Assembly: GCF_023276405.1 (NCBI RefSeq)
Contig: NZ_JALRMO010000001.1
Location: 4,402,001 to 4,466,000, forward strand
Direction of reading: 5' to 3'
Length of the DNA stretch: 64,000 nt
Origin: Paenibacillus hamazuiensis
Lineage (GTDB): Bacteria > Bacillota > Bacilli > Paenibacillales > NBRC-103111
Part shown: positions 43,275-53,667 of the stretch, piece by piece
How positions within the stretch are numbered: position 1 is the stretch's first letter
Layout of the letters: each line of letters opens with the position of its first letter
Position numbers and translations under genes: made by a program
The notes under the pieces: generated by a model
The model's input: only the letters and a program-made list of their open reading frames with translations
Database searches by the model: none
Told to the model about the DNA's origin: nothing

Positions 43275-44735
43275 GTGACCAAATCGCGTGCCATCACGAT
43301 GTTTATGACGTTGATTTTCGCTGCAATAGCAGCATGTGCGGTTCCGGCTGCGGCGCAAGCGGATCAGATCAAAATGCCGGAGGAGCTTGCACTGCTTGCC
43401 GATACTCCTCTGTACGATGACGCTTCCGCCGATGCCGGGCAAGTTGGCGTCTTATCGGCTTACCAGCAGGTTTCCGTATCGGCGGTGGTTCACGACGAGG
43501 AGGAAACCGAAGGGATCTGGTATCTCGTGCAAACGTCGCTCGGCGAGAAATGGGTTCGGGGCGGTCCTTCCGTCGCTGAGGGCCGTTATTACAAGGTTTA
43601 TATGGAGGTCGGCTTCACGGGCGAGGAAGACATGTACGACCTGCCTCGGGACGATCAAAAAAGCGGAGCAATGCTTTCCCCCCAGAAGGTAACGGCCATC
43701 GGACAGCTCATCTTCTGCAACGGCGTCATCCCCGCCGGCGACCTGTCCGAATCGGAGCGATGCCACCCGTGGTATCGCGTACGTACCTATTTGGGAGACA
43801 AATGGATTCACCCGGCCAAAGCAATCGAGCACTATGAGATTCCGCAGGCGAAAGGGGCTTATACCCCCTCGTCGGCGTTCTACCTCGCGAAATTCAGTTC
43901 CGAACTCCGTATACTGGAGCCTATTTTAGAACGGTTCTCGTTGAAGCCCGTCGCGGGCTATACGGAAAACGATATCTACCGTCTCGAGGTCCGAAAACCT
44001 TATCATCATCGTGAAAAATTAAACGACGAGGAAGCGGAGGCGCTGAAAACCGCCATATTCGAAGCGGTCGGAGGAACTTTTCCGCTGTCCGTCACGACGT
44101 TTACTCTGTCCGAAAAACCCGATTTGACGGGAAAACTTATGCAGCTGGATAAAACGAAGAAACGCGCTCTTATCGTTAGCTACGATAAAAGGTTCGGGAT
44201 AACAAATCCCATCCCCGACGCGGATTGGTTCTCGATGGCCGAGGACACGAATATCCATTGGAAAGGCGACGATCGCAAGCTGACATTTGACGATCTTAAA
44301 GTGGGCCAAACCATAGAGGCGTGGCAAGCGAAGCTCACACTCCTGTCCTATCCCGGACAAACCGCAGCTTATGAGCTGGCTATCGTCGAAGACGCAAAGT
44401 CCGGCGAGGAGGGAGTGCCTCTTGGCACGATACTCGGTCTGGATTTGACGCGAATCGACAAAATCGAGCTGGAAATCGAGAGGGGTCGCACGAAGATCCT
44501 TGAATCGCCGGGCACCATTCAGGCCATCTCCGAACGAATGCAGCACATTCGTCTCCAATTAGCCGATAACTATCCGGACAATACCTCATACGCCATGACG
44601 TTATACCAAGGAAATCGAAAAGCCGTTTACTCCGGCAATCTTCTTATTGACCAGTTGGCATACAAACCGACCGAGCTCACCGCCGAGCTCGACGATTTCA
44701 TCCTGAAGCTGAAAAACAGCGCCAAAACAAAATAA
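43275..44735 (+). CDS. secreted SH3-like plus DUF3221-like protein, paralogue 2
   Basis: 486 residues from a GTG with AAAGGAG 8 bases upstream. A signal peptide (to about residue 29, AAAQADQ) precedes two SH3-like modules (IWYLVQTSLGEKWVRGG; PWYRVRTYLGDKWIHP) and the same DUF3221-like C-terminus (LTFDDLKVGQTIEAW, YPGQTAAYELAIVE) as paralogue 1. The C-terminal part with LGTILGLDLTRIDKIELE is nearly the same in both. The 54-base gap suggests one transcript and a recent tandem duplication. Function unknown. Confidence 0.75.
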   Translation: MTKSRAITMFMTLIFAAIAACAVPAAAQADQIKMPEELALLADTPLYDDASADAGQVGVLSAYQQVSVSAVVHDEEETEGIWYLVQTSLGEKWVRGGPSVAEGRYYKVYMEVGFTGEEDMYDLPRDDQKSGAMLSPQKVTAIGQLIFCNGVIPAGDLSESERCHPWYRVRTYLGDKWIHPAKAIEHYEIPQAKGAYTPSSAFYLAKFSSELRILEPILERFSLKPVAGYTENDIYRLEVRKPYHHREKLNDEEAEALKTAIFEAVGGTFPLSVTTFTLSEKPDLTGKLMQLDKTKKRALIVSYDKRFGITNPIPDADWFSMAEDTNIHWKGDDRKLTFDDLKVGQTIEAWQAKLTLLSYPGQTAAYELAIVEDAKSGEEGVPLGTILGLDLTRIDKIELEIERGRTKILESPGTIQAISERMQHIRLQLADNYPDNTSYAMTLYQGNRKAVYSGNLLIDQLAYKPTELTAELDDFILKLKNSAKTK

Positions 44736-44767
44736 GGTGCGAGAAAGTTCCGTTATTTCCGGCAAAC

Positions 44768-44820
44768 GCAAAAAACGCAGCGAAAGAGGAACGGCTTGTT
44801 CCTTTGTCGCTGCGTTTTTG
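44768..44820. terminator. Terminator between paralogue 2 and murC
   Basis: AAAAACGCAGCGA...TCGCTGCGTTTTT, with an inner GGAAC/GTTCC helix; usable from both sides. Confidence 0.85.
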
Positions 44821-44909
44821 CTTGTAAAGCCGATAAACCGGCGGGATGCTCGCCGGAGCACTTCGTCCGCGCTCTTATGTGCCATGCCTCGTGCTGCCTG
44901 TCCGCACCG

Positions 44910-46292
44910 TTACGCGCCGTGCCTTGCGCGAAGCGATTTAGCCAGCCCGTCGGCCGCTTTCCAAATGTCTCCGGCTCCCATCGTCAGCACGAGGTCGCCG
45001 CTCGCTACGCGGTCCAGCAAATAAGCCTGGACCTCTTCTTTGCTCGGAATGTAGCGGACGTTCCGGTTGCTGTTTTGCTTGATCAGCTCGACGAGCCCCG
45101 CGGAACTGATCCCCTCGATTTGTTTTTCCCCTGCGGGAGAATAAATGTCGGTGATGATGACCTCGTCCGCTTCCGGGAAAGCGCGGCTGAACTGATCGAA
45201 CAGGAAATACGTGCGCGTATAACGCTGCGGCTGGAACACCGCGATGATGCGCTTTCCGGTCGCCTTGGCGGCGCTGATCGTCGCTTCGATTTCCGTCGGA
45301 TGGTGTGCGTAATCGTCGATGACGAGAATGTCGTCGACTTCGCCGAGCACCTGGAACCGCCGCTTCGCGCCGCTGAAGTCCTGAATCGCTTCGGCGATCT
45401 GCTCGAACGCAAGACCCGTTTCCAGGCACGTAATTAACGTAGCGAGCGCATTGTACACGTTGTGACGTCCGGGAACCGACAGCCGGATTTCGCCAAGCAA
45501 GGTCCCCTGCCGGTAAACCTTAAATTGTACCTTGCGGTCACCCAAACGGATATCGCGCGCGACAAAGTCCGCCTCGGTATCGATCCCGTACGTGATCACT
45601 TCGCTTTTAATATTCGGAATCATTTCGCGCAAATGCGGGTCGTCGTAGCATACGATCGCTTTGCCGTCTTCCTTCACCTGGCTTAAAAACTGCGCATACG
45701 CTTTTTTCAAATTTTCAAAGCTGCCGTCGTAGTTTTCCAGATGATCCGCTTCGATATTGTTGACCAGCGCGAGCAGCGGGCGGTACTGCAAAAACGAGCC
45801 GTCGCTTTCGTCGGCCTCCGCGACGACATAGTCGCCTTTGCCCGCCTTGGCGTTGCTGCCGACGTTCATGATCTCTCCGCCGATAATGAACGTCGGATCT
45901 TTCGCGCACTGCTCCAGCACAAGAGCGATCATCGAAGACGTCGTCGTTTTGCCGTGCGCCCCGGCGACAGCGATTCCTTTTTTCGAATTCATAAGCCGGG
46001 CGAGCATTTGCGAACGGTGCAAAATCGGGATGTTCAGCTCTTCGGCGGCCTGCATTTCGACGTTATCTTTTGGCAGCGCCGTGGAATAAACGACGAGGTC
46101 CGCTCCCTTCACATGTTCCGCTTCATGGCCGATGTAGACTTGCGCCCCTTTGGCTTTCAGCTTGTCGGTCAGCTCCTGCTGTGCCAGGTCCGAGCCCGAT
46201 ACTTGGTATCCCATTTCAAGAAGCACCTTGGCTATAGCGCTCATACCGTAGCCGCCGATGCCTATAAAATGCACATGCTCCGATGTATTCAC
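44910..46292 (-). CDS. murC: UDP-N-acetylmuramate--L-alanine ligase
   Basis: 460 residues. Adds the first amino acid, L-Ala, to UDP-MurNAc in peptidoglycan synthesis. The Rossmann start is [18 protein letters not shown], the Mur ligase P-loop is [11 protein letters not shown], and the central [13 protein letters not shown] and [10 protein letters not shown] motifs are present. The start is GTG at 46292, 9 bases after the folC stop, with a GGTGAG site. The gene pair folC-murC follows valS. Confidence 0.95.
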   Translation of the reverse strand: MNTSEHVHFIGIGGYGMSAIAKVLLEMGYQVSGSDLAQQELTDKLKAKGAQVYIGHEAEHVKGADLVVYSTALPKDNVEMQAAEELNIPILHRSQMLARLMNSKKGIAVAGAHGKTTTSSMIALVLEQCAKDPTFIIGGEIMNVGSNAKAGKGDYVVAEADESDGSFLQYRPLLALVNNIEADHLENYDGSFENLKKAYAQFLSQVKEDGKAIVCYDDPHLREMIPNIKSEVITYGIDTEADFVARDIRLGDRKVQFKVYRQGTLLGEIRLSVPGRHNVYNALATLITCLETGLAFEQIAEAIQDFSGAKRRFQVLGEVDDILVIDDYAHHPTEIEATISAAKATGKRIIAVFQPQRYTRTYFLFDQFSRAFPEADEVIITDIYSPAGEKQIEGISSAGLVELIKQNSNRNVRYIPSKEEVQAYLLDRVASGDLVLTMGAGDIWKAADGLAKSLRARHGA

Positions 46293-46301
46293 GTTTCAAG
46301 C

Positions 46302-47681
46302 TCACCAGCCTTTTTCAGAATCGGTTTGTCGGAGAATCCAGGAACGGACGTCGCCAATCAAATACAGCGTGCCGGAAACGACGGCCAAATCGCCCGGTTC
46401 CGTTTTATTTTTCAATATTTCCAGAGCGCGCTTCCAATCCGGCTCCACAATCACTTCCACCTCACGGCCTGCAGGGCCCATTTCGGAGAGCAGCGTTTTG
46501 GCCAGATCGGCAAGCTGCGCCGCATCCGCTTTTTTATGCCAATTCGGCTCGGTCAAAATGAGTGTATTTACCAATGGTAGTATATGCCGAAGATAGCCTG
46601 TATGATTCTTGGTTGACAGCATGCCCATCATAAAATGCAGCTTTTTATAATGATACGTATCCCGCAAAGCATGGGCGAGCGTCTCGCCTCCTTCGGGGTT
46701 ATGAGCTCCGTCGATTAAAATCCGCGGTTGTTCCGATACGATTTCGAGCCTTCCCGGCCATGCGGCCTCTTTAAACCCGCGGAGCAGATCCTCGTCTTCT
46801 ACGATCAGCGCGTAATACTGCCGCAGCACTTCGATGGTCATGAGCGCCACGGCGGCGTTTTTGAATTGATGCTGCCCGTTCAAGGAAATGGCGACGTCGC
46901 GGACTTCGCGGAACGGTCCGGCGAAATCGAACACCTGATGATTTTCACGGGAAGATACCGGTTCGTAACGGAATTCGCGGTTCATCAAATACAGCGTGCT
47001 TTTCCGTTCTTTGGCGATCCGCTCGATCACCTCGAGCGCCTCCGGCTGCTCGACGGCGCTGATCAGCGGCACGCCGTTTTTAATGATGCCCGCCTTCTCC
47101 GCGGCGATCTTGTCCAGCGTATCCCCGAGCACGTCCATATGATCGTGGCCGACGTTCGTAATGACCGTGACGATCGGCGATACGATGTTCGTCGAATCGA
47201 GTCGGCCGCCGAGGCCGGTTTCCCATACGACAAAGTCCGGATAAGCATATCTGGCAAAATAAACGATAGCCAGCGTCGTCGACACCTCGAACATCGTCGG
47301 CGGTCCGTATTCGGTTTGCGCGAGCTGCTCGGCGAGCGGCCTGATCAGGTTGACGATCGCAAGCAGATCCTCATCCGGGATGTCTTGTCCGTTCAGCTTG
47401 ATGCGGTTCGAATATTTCTCGATATATGGCGATGTAAAAAGACCGACGTCATAACCGCATTGACGGATCACTTCGCTCAAATAAGCGCATGTGGAGCCTT
47501 TGCCGTTCGTACCGGCTACATGGATAAATCTCAGTCTCCGTTCGGGATGATCGAGCAGCTCCATCAGCTTCTCCATACGCTTCAGCCCCGGCCGAATGCC
47601 GAACGGAACGAGGTTCACGATCCAATCGATCGCCTCCTGAGCAGTCTGAAAAGGAGCGCCGGCCGCTTGTTGCTCACTCAT
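46302..47681 (-). CDS. folC: folylpolyglutamate/dihydrofolate synthase
   Basis: 459 residues from MSEQQAAGAPFQTAQEA, with GGAAGGA 7 bases upstream. A Mur-ligase-like enzyme that adds glutamate to folates. The P-loop is HVAGTNGKGSTCAYLSE; LGGRLDSTNIV and DGAHNPEGGETL are also family motifs. It is downstream of valS, as in Bacillus, separated from it by a structured intergenic region. Confidence 0.95.
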   Translation of the reverse strand: MSEQQAAGAPFQTAQEAIDWIVNLVPFGIRPGLKRMEKLMELLDHPERRLRFIHVAGTNGKGSTCAYLSEVIRQCGYDVGLFTSPYIEKYSNRIKLNGQDIPDEDLLAIVNLIRPLAEQLAQTEYGPPTMFEVSTTLAIVYFARYAYPDFVVWETGLGGRLDSTNIVSPIVTVITNVGHDHMDVLGDTLDKIAAEKAGIIKNGVPLISAVEQPEALEVIERIAKERKSTLYLMNREFRYEPVSSRENHQVFDFAGPFREVRDVAISLNGQHQFKNAAVALMTIEVLRQYYALIVEDEDLLRGFKEAAWPGRLEIVSEQPRILIDGAHNPEGGETLAHALRDTYHYKKLHFMMGMLSTKNHTGYLRHILPLVNTLILTEPNWHKKADAAQLADLAKTLLSEMGPAGREVEVIVEPDWKRALEILKNKTEPGDLAVVSGTLYLIGDVRSWILRQTDSEKGW

Positions 47682-47708
47682 GACAATCCTTCCTTTCGAA
47701 TAGGATGC

Positions 47709-47759
47709 GAGCAAGGGAACGCCGGCCGCTGTTCGCAAAAACCGGTCATTCCCTTGCTC
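47709..47759 (-). repeat. Hairpin before folC
   Basis: GAGCAAGGGAA and TTCCCTTGCTC form an 11-bp stem around a 29-base loop with an inner CCGG pair. It ends about 27 bases before the folC start and has no T-tract, so a role in RNA stability or translation is more likely than termination. Confidence 0.5.
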
Positions 47760-47778
47760 TATCCGTCATTTTGGTTGA

Positions 47779-47949
47779 GAAGTCCGGCGAAAACATTCGC
47801 TGCGTGTCCCGGATCGTGTTTCCGGTCTTCCTTGTCCTCGGATTTCTTCAATCTAAACGCCATTCGGCGGTTGAAATCCGAGAACAAAGGCGACCGCTAA
47901 CGCTTCTCCAACACGACTCCGTCCACTCCTCTATTTTTCACCGGACTTC
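47779..47949. repeat. 171-nt near-palindrome between valS and folC
   Basis: The two halves are complementary over most of their length. Outer arms GAAGTCCGG/CCGGACTTC extend through GAAAA/TTTTC. Then comes a GGATCGTGTT/AACACGACTCC helix, then CTTGTCCTCGGATTTC/GAAATCCGAGAACAAAG, with a small ACGCC-ATTC-GGCGGT tip. It begins 4 bases after the valS stop codon. It could be a folded RNA or a remnant of an inverted mobile repeat. Confidence 0.65.
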
Positions 47950-47953
47950 TGTA

Positions 47954-50626
47954 TCAGCTTCGCAGCTCCGCAAGGCGGGCTGTCACTTTGTCCCTTTTAT
48001 CGGCATAGTCGGCCAGCTTCGCCTTCTCTTCCTCGATAACCTTGGCCGGCGCTTTCGCGACAAAACCTTCGTTGGCCAGCTTTTTCTCGATCCGCTCGAC
48101 TTCTCCGTTCAGCGTTTTCAGTTCCTTCTCGAGACGGGCCACCTCTTGTGCGATGTCGATCAGCCCTGCAAGCGGCAGGTACAGCTCCGCTCCGGTGACG
48201 ACGCCGGTCATCGCTTTTTCCGGCGCAGCAAGCGACAGATCGATCGTCAGCGACGATGTGTTGCAGAAGCGCTGCACGTACTCTTCGTTGCGGCGCAGGA
48301 TGGCGAGCGCGTCGTCTCCGGCCGGCTTGATTTGCAGCTCGACCTTTTTGCTCATCGGCACGTTTACTTCCGCGCGAATGTTGCGGACGCTGCGGATGAT
48401 GTCCATCAGCAGCTCCATCTCGCGAACGGATTCCGCCGCCTCGAAGCGCTCCTCGTATTTCGGCCACTCGGCCAGCGTAATCGTCTCGCCGGAATGAGGC
48501 AGATGCTGCCATATTTCCTCGGAAATAAACGGCATGAACGGATGGATCAAGCGCTGCGTACGGTCAAGCACATACGCGAGCACCGACTGCGTCTGCTTCT
48601 TCGCCTTGGCATCCGTTCCGTACAAGCGCAGCTTGGCGAACTCGATATACCAATCGCACAGATCGTCCCAAATGAAGTTATACAGCAGCCTTCCGGTTTC
48701 GCCAAACTCGTAGCTGTCCATCAGACGGGTCACATCGCGAACCGTCTCATTCAGACGGTGCAAAATCCAGCGGTCCGCCGTGCCGAGCTCGCCGCTCAAA
48801 TCGATGTCCGACGCCGTGAAGCCTTCGAGGTTCATCAGCGCAAAACGCGACGCGTTCCAAATCTTGTTCGCAAAATTGCGCGCCTGCTCGACCCGCTCCC
48901 AGCGGAAGCGCAAATCCTGCCCCGGCGTGGAGCCGGTGGACAACATGAACCGCATCGCATCTGCGCCGTATTTGTCGATAACCTCGAGCGGATCGACGCC
49001 GTTGCCGAGCGATTTCGACATTTTGCGGCCTTCCGAATCGCGCACAAGCCCGTGGATCAGCACATCCTTGAACGGAATTTGCCCGGTGAACTCGAGCGCG
49101 CTGAAAATCATCCGCGATACCCAGAAGCCGATAATATCGAAGCCGGTCACGAGCAAGCTGGTCGGGTAATACCGCTTCATGTCTTCCGTCTGCTCCGGCC
49201 AGCCGAGCGTGGAAAACGGCCACAATGCCGAGCTGAACCACGTATCGAGCACATCGTTATCCTGACGCACGTTCGCGCTGGAGCAATGCGAGCATTTCGT
49301 CACGTCGTCGCGGGAAACGGTGAGCTGGCCGCAATCGGCGCAATGCCACGCCGGAATGCGGTGGCCCCACCAGAGCTGGCGGGAGATGCACCAATCGCGT
49401 GTATTTTCCATCCAATGCAAATATATTTTCTCGAAGCGGTCCGGTACAAAGTTCACTCCGGCGCCGCTTTTTTGCACTTCAACGGCTTTTTCCGCCAGCG
49501 GCTTCATCTTGACGAACCACTGCGTGGACAAGTACGGCTCGACAACGGCGCCGCTGCGCTCGCTATGACCGACTTGGTGCACGTGCTCCTCGATTTTGAC
49601 GAGCACGCCCTGCTCCTTCAGATCGGCGACGATCTGCTTGCGGCAGGCGAAACGGTCCATGCCCTGATACTTCCCGGCATTTTCGTTCATCGTGCCGGAT
49701 TCGTCCATCACGAGCACCTGCGGAAGGTTATGCCGTTTGCCGACCTCGAAGTCGTTCGGATCGTGCGCCGGAGTAATTTTCACCGCGCCGCTCCCGAATT
49801 CTTTTTCCACGTATTCGTCGGCAACGACCGGAATTTCGCGGCCGATGATCGGCAGCACGAGCATTTTGCCGATCATATGCTTGTAGCGCTCGTCCTCCGG
49901 ATGAACGGCCACGGCGGTATCGCCGAGCATCGTCTCCGGACGCGTCGTGGCGACGGTGATCGAGCCGCTGCCGTCCTTGAGAGGATACTGCAAATGATAC
50001 AGCGCCCCCTGCACCTCTTTGTATTCGACCTCGATGTCGGAAAGCGCGGTGCGAGCGGCCGGGTCCCAGTTGATGATATATTTGCCGCGGTAAATGAGGC
50101 CTTTCTCATACAGCTTCACGAATACTTCGCGGACCGCCTTGGACAGCCCTTCGTCGAGCGTAAACCGCTCGCGCGAGTAGTCGAGGGAAAAGCCCATTTT
50201 GGCCCACTGCTCGTGGATCGTTCCGGCATACTTTTCCTTCCATTCCCATACTTTCTCGAGGAATTTCTCGCGGCCGAGGTCGTATCTCGTCGTCCCGTCC
50301 GCCTCGCGCAGCATCTGCTCGACCTTCGTTTGCGTCGCGATGCCCGCATGGTCGGTGCCCGGCAGCCACAGCGCGTCAAAGCCCTGCATCCGCTTGAAGC
50401 GGATCATGATATCCTGCAGCGTGCAGTCGAGCGCATGGCCGATGTGCAGCATACCCGTCACATTCGGCGGAGGAATGACGATCGTATACGTCTCGGCATC
50501 CTTGCGCTGCCCCGCTTTGAAAAATTCGTTTTTCAGCCAGTAGTCGTACCACTTCTTCTCGGCTTCCTTCGGATCGTAGGTTGTCGGCATCGACACGGAT
50601 GATTGCTTGTCTTTGATTTCTTCCAT
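47954..50626 (-). CDS. valS: valine--tRNA ligase
   Basis: 890 residues from [19 protein letters not shown], with AGAGGG 6 bases upstream. A class I synthetase: [16 protein letters not shown] (HIGH), the editing domain at about 175-410, two CxxC knuckles (CADCG, CSHCSS), [11 protein letters not shown] (KMSKS), the anticodon domain and a C-terminal coiled coil ([19 protein letters not shown]). A T-box leader controls it. In Bacillus valS is likewise followed by folC. Confidence 0.97.
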   Translation of the reverse strand: MEEIKDKQSSVSMPTTYDPKEAEKKWYDYWLKNEFFKAGQRKDAETYTIVIPPPNVTGMLHIGHALDCTLQDIMIRFKRMQGFDALWLPGTDHAGIATQTKVEQMLREADGTTRYDLGREKFLEKVWEWKEKYAGTIHEQWAKMGFSLDYSRERFTLDEGLSKAVREVFVKLYEKGLIYRGKYIINWDPAARTALSDIEVEYKEVQGALYHLQYPLKDGSGSITVATTRPETMLGDTAVAVHPEDERYKHMIGKMLVLPIIGREIPVVADEYVEKEFGSGAVKITPAHDPNDFEVGKRHNLPQVLVMDESGTMNENAGKYQGMDRFACRKQIVADLKEQGVLVKIEEHVHQVGHSERSGAVVEPYLSTQWFVKMKPLAEKAVEVQKSGAGVNFVPDRFEKIYLHWMENTRDWCISRQLWWGHRIPAWHCADCGQLTVSRDDVTKCSHCSSANVRQDNDVLDTWFSSALWPFSTLGWPEQTEDMKRYYPTSLLVTGFDIIGFWVSRMIFSALEFTGQIPFKDVLIHGLVRDSEGRKMSKSLGNGVDPLEVIDKYGADAMRFMLSTGSTPGQDLRFRWERVEQARNFANKIWNASRFALMNLEGFTASDIDLSGELGTADRWILHRLNETVRDVTRLMDSYEFGETGRLLYNFIWDDLCDWYIEFAKLRLYGTDAKAKKQTQSVLAYVLDRTQRLIHPFMPFISEEIWQHLPHSGETITLAEWPKYEERFEAAESVREMELLMDIIRSVRNIRAEVNVPMSKKVELQIKPAGDDALAILRRNEEYVQRFCNTSSLTIDLSLAAPEKAMTGVVTGAELYLPLAGLIDIAQEVARLEKELKTLNGEVERIEKKLANEGFVAKAPAKVIEEEKAKLADYADKRDKVTARLAELRS

Positions 50627-50667
50627 GATGAACCCTCTCTTTCGCTTCAAATCGTCAGTATGACCTC

Positions 50668-50930
50668 AAAAAAAATATCCTTTCGCCGCAAAGGACGAAA
50701 GGATCCGCTTCCGTGGTACCACCTTTATTTCGCGCGGGCCTATCGCACCGCACGACACTTGAGACAGATAACGGCTGCAACCGGCGGCATCCGGCCCGAT
50801 AAAGCCAGATGCGCAACTCCAGAGCGACTTCGGCAGTTACATCCTACGAAACCTTCCAGCGCTGCGGTTTCGCTCTCTGAAGGGTTGGCTGCGTACTACT
50901 CTCTTTCCACGTTTTTCATCCATATATTTT
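50668..50930 (-). ncRNA. T-box riboswitch of valS
   Basis: Reading the minus strand, the conserved AAAGGTGGTACCACGG (50726-50711) is followed by the terminator ATCCTTTCG...CGAAAGGAT with TTTTTTTT (50704-50668). Upstream lies a stem-I-like region starting near AGAGAGCGAAACC. A GTC triplet in CCGAAGTCGCTC is a possible valine specifier, but I could not verify the loop. Confidence 0.9.
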
Positions 50931-51109
50931 ATTTTTCTATGATAAACGACAAGAACGGGTGAGTCAATATGTTCAGGCTGACAGGAGCCGCCCAAAATAC
51001 TGATATCTTCATCATATCCAGAAAGGGCCCGTTTATAAACCGAAAACAGGGACTTTCGCATAAAAAATTTCATACAAATGGGTATAAGTCATTTGAAGGA
51101 GTGACCGGT

Positions 51110-51274
51110 ATGAATAGATGGTGGTACAACATCAGGTACACCGTGCGCGGCGTCCTGTTTCCGCTTATATGCGTACAGTTCGTCCGAACGCTGCTGCTGC
51201 CGAACGGCCTGGACGTCTTTATTTTGTTCGTTTTGTTTCTTGCCTATCTGGGCTTTTTGCTGAAGGTATTTTAG
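51110..51274 (+). CDS. small membrane protein (54 residues)
   Basis: ATG at 51110 with GAAGGAG about 8 bases upstream. MNRWWYNIRYTVRGVLFPLI starts a protein with one or two hydrophobic helices (14-32 and 35-52) and a basic N-terminal part. Its upstream 175 bases hold no other gene. Function unknown. It converges on the spoVID terminator. Confidence 0.65.
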   Translation: MNRWWYNIRYTVRGVLFPLICVQFVRTLLLPNGLDVFILFVLFLAYLGFLLKVF

Positions 51275-51283
51275 GAAAAATAA

Positions 51284-51310
51284 AACCCGGTCCCCTTAAC
51301 GGGGCCGGGT
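51284..51310 (-). terminator. spoVID terminator
   Basis: On the minus strand ACCCGGCCCCG-TTAA-GGGGACCGGGT, followed by TTTATTTTT. Confidence 0.85.
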
Positions 51311-51331
51311 AAGCTGCTGCTGCGAGAACGC

Positions 51332-52402
51332 TTATCTCGGAAGATATACGATTTGTCCTGGCTTCACTTCCTGTTCGCCAAGCCGGTTGAACAGCGCTAT
51401 TTCGCGCGGGCTCATATTATATTTGCCGGCGATCTCCTCCAGCGTCTGTTCCTTTTGGACAATGACGAGGCGGAGCTTCTTGAACTCCCGCTGGTCGGGG
51501 ACAGAACTCAGGAACAGCTTTTTCCATTCCAGGGCGTCGGAGGACGGCGCGGCTGGCCGCGGTTCGGGCTGCTCCGGCGGCCGCGGCGCGTTGCCGAGCG
51601 ACGACTGCGCGTTATGTATGAGCGTTTTGAACCCGTGCGTTTTCACGGGATCTTCCTCCGCCGGGTCCGCTTTGCCCGAGAAGGCGATCTTCAGCTCCTT
51701 TTTTTCCGGAACTTCCGCTGCCGGCTGTGCCGCAACCGGCTCCGATTCAGCCTCTTGCTCCTCCTGGGCGAAAACCGCAGCCGCTTCTTCCTCCTCCGCC
51801 TGCTCCGGTTCCGCAGCCGCGCTGACCTGCGCGGTTTCCTGCTCATCCGCAGCCAACTGCACGACGGGCTCCGGCGCCGGACTCACATGGGTTTGCGCCT
51901 CCTCACGCCCGGCCCTGAACAGGTCCGCGGGCTCCGCTTCCGCGACCGTTTCTTCGGCCGTAAACGGCGCCTCTTCCGCCTGGTGCACAAAGACGATTTC
52001 CTCTTCGGGTTCGCGCCAGCTTTGCGGCTCCGCCGGCGCAATCTCAAGTCCGTTCAGCGACAGCACGCCGGTAACGTTCAAGCTGCGGGTCGAAAGCAGA
52101 TCGACATCGAAATTTTCAATATCGACGGAGATGTCCTCCACGCGCCCTACCCGGTTCATCGGCAGCGTGATCTCAACCGGAATCAGATGCTCAAGCGTAC
52201 GTCCCGCTCCGTTCTGCTCGTCTACATATTTGCCGCTCAGCAGCAAATTTCCTCTAAGGACAGCTTGTTCACCCTGAGACAGCACTTGGATATGCGGAAC
52301 GAGCTCCACCTCGTCCAGCTCTTTGATGCCTAGTGCCCCCTCGGACAAATGAACGCGTTCGTAAATGTCGAATCTTAAGCCCATCTGATGTTCGGATACC
52401 AT
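51332..52402 (-). CDS. spoVID: stage VI sporulation protein D (LysM)
   Basis: 356 residues. The N-terminal domain (GLRFDIYERVHLSEGALGIKELDEVELVPHIQV is the SpoVID pattern, residues 8-40) is followed by a long acidic Glu/Ala/Pro-rich middle (about 130-290) and a C-terminal LysM module (308-354, VQKEQTLEEIAGKYNMSPREI). SpoVID drives spore-coat encasement together with SafA. GGGAGG precedes the ATG at 52402. It lies near valS, as in Bacillus; the usual ysxE gene between them is absent here. Confidence 0.9.
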   Translation of the reverse strand: MVSEHQMGLRFDIYERVHLSEGALGIKELDEVELVPHIQVLSQGEQAVLRGNLLLSGKYVDEQNGAGRTLEHLIPVEITLPMNRVGRVEDISVDIENFDVDLLSTRSLNVTGVLSLNGLEIAPAEPQSWREPEEEIVFVHQAEEAPFTAEETVAEAEPADLFRAGREEAQTHVSPAPEPVVQLAADEQETAQVSAAAEPEQAEEEEAAAVFAQEEQEAESEPVAAQPAAEVPEKKELKIAFSGKADPAEEDPVKTHGFKTLIHNAQSSLGNAPRPPEQPEPRPAAPSSDALEWKKLFLSSVPDQREFKKLRLVIVQKEQTLEEIAGKYNMSPREIALFNRLGEQEVKPGQIVYLPR

Positions 52403-52500
52403 AAGTCCTCCCTCCCGGAATCATTCTATACCTTCAAGATGGAATGAAATCCTGGTTTGTTTGCCTCTACATGTATATGGCTCCGGGAGGAATCCGATGA

Positions 52501-53346
52501 CTACATTTTTTCAAACCGTTCGACCAGACGGGCGAAATCGTCCGGCCAAGGCGCGTGGACGGTAAGCCGTTCTCCGCTCAGCGGATGCTCGAAGGAAAGC
52601 GTTTCGCCGTGCAGCGCCTGCCTGGCGATCCCGTCCGGCCTGCCTCCGTAAAGCTCGTCGCCGACCAGCGGATGGCCCAAATAACTCATATGCACGCGGA
52701 TTTGGTGAGTGCGCCCGGTTTTGAGCGTCAGGCGCACCAGAGAAGCATTTTTATAAGAAGCGACCAGCTCGTAATGGGTAATGGCCGGGTCGCCCGATGC
52801 GGACACGCGTCTTCTCGAGCGGTGATGCCGATCTTTGCCGATCGGAGCGTCGACGGTGCCCTGCGGAGGATCCGGCCGGCCATGAACGACCGCTGCATAA
52901 GCGCGGCCGATCTTTTTCTCACGCATCGCTTCGTCAAGCAGCAGCTGGGCCCATTCGTTTTTCGCATACAACACGGGTCCTGTCGTATCTTCATCGAGCC
53001 GGTGAATGTGGCGCACCCGGCACGCCTGGCCGGTGCTCTCGTAGTGAAACGCTACGGCGTGATCGAGCGTGCCGCCTTCCCCGGCTTCCGTCGGATGCAC
53101 CTTCATGCCTGCCGGTTTGTGGACGACAAGACAAAAATCGTCCTCATACAGCACTTCTATATCCGCCCACTGCGGCATACAATGTAGCGGCTCATCCGGG
53201 AACAGCCGCAGCAGCACCCGTCCGGACCGTTCCACGACGCCGCCCTGCGCCTTCAGCTTGCCGAGCAGCTTGGCCGGCATTCGCACGCCGGATAACGCGC
53301 TGAGCTCCAGCCACTCCCCTTTGCGGCTCCATGAAATGCCGCTCAT
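52501..53346 (-). CDS. RluA-family pseudouridine synthase
   Basis: 281 residues from MSGISWSRKGEWLE (GGAGG about 7 bases upstream). A short S4-like N-terminal part (LLGKLKAQGGVVERSG) is followed by the catalytic domain with the active Asp in HRLDEDTTG (most family members have S in place of the second T), and by LKTGRTHQIRVHMSYLGHPLVGDELYGG. It converts uridines in rRNA or tRNA to pseudouridine; the site is not predictable from sequence. It overlaps the small upstream gene by four bases (ATGA). Confidence 0.9.
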   Translation of the reverse strand: MSGISWSRKGEWLELSALSGVRMPAKLLGKLKAQGGVVERSGRVLLRLFPDEPLHCMPQWADIEVLYEDDFCLVVHKPAGMKVHPTEAGEGGTLDHAVAFHYESTGQACRVRHIHRLDEDTTGPVLYAKNEWAQLLLDEAMREKKIGRAYAAVVHGRPDPPQGTVDAPIGKDRHHRSRRRVSASGDPAITHYELVASYKNASLVRLTLKTGRTHQIRVHMSYLGHPLVGDELYGGRPDGIARQALHGETLSFEHPLSGERLTVHAPWPDDFARLVERFEKM

Positions 53347-53492
53347 CGCTTGCCTCCGGCATCTTTCCTGCGTGTCCCCGGCGCGGCGGCCTCCCTGTAG
53401 GCGAAATAAACGATAACGGCCAAAGCGGCGGCAAACAGCCCCGCCATCAAATAAACCTCCATCGGAATTCCGTAAAAATTGTATCTGTTCAT
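53343..53492 (-). CDS. small membrane protein (49 residues)
   Basis: From MNRYNFYGIPMEVYLMAG, one hydrophobic helix (12-30) and a basic tail (EAAAPGTRRKDAGGKR). GAGGGA lies about 10 bases before the ATG at 53492. Its stop overlaps the start of the pseudouridine synthase gene (ATGA), so the two are probably co-translated. No family recognised. Confidence 0.6.
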   Translation of the reverse strand: MNRYNFYGIPMEVYLMAGLFAAALAVIVYFAYREAAAPGTRRKDAGGKR

Positions 53493-53667
53493 CAGCTGCG
53501 GATCCCTCGCTCTCTGCGTCGTTCCTACTGCACATTTTACCAATACCGCTCAAGGATGCAAATGGCATAATCTTATAGGTCCGTTCCATTCTCGCAGACT
53601 ACTAAATCAAATCTACATGTGCTAGAATTAAGGATAGTGCTATTTTTTCAAGTGGGAGAGGAATCCA

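Noticed and set aside
47705-50602. Very long plus-strand open frame (965 codons) opposite valS
   Set aside because: It is antisense to a complete valS with all motifs, has no ribosome binding site and no recognisable protein features; long antisense frames are common in GC-rich genes.
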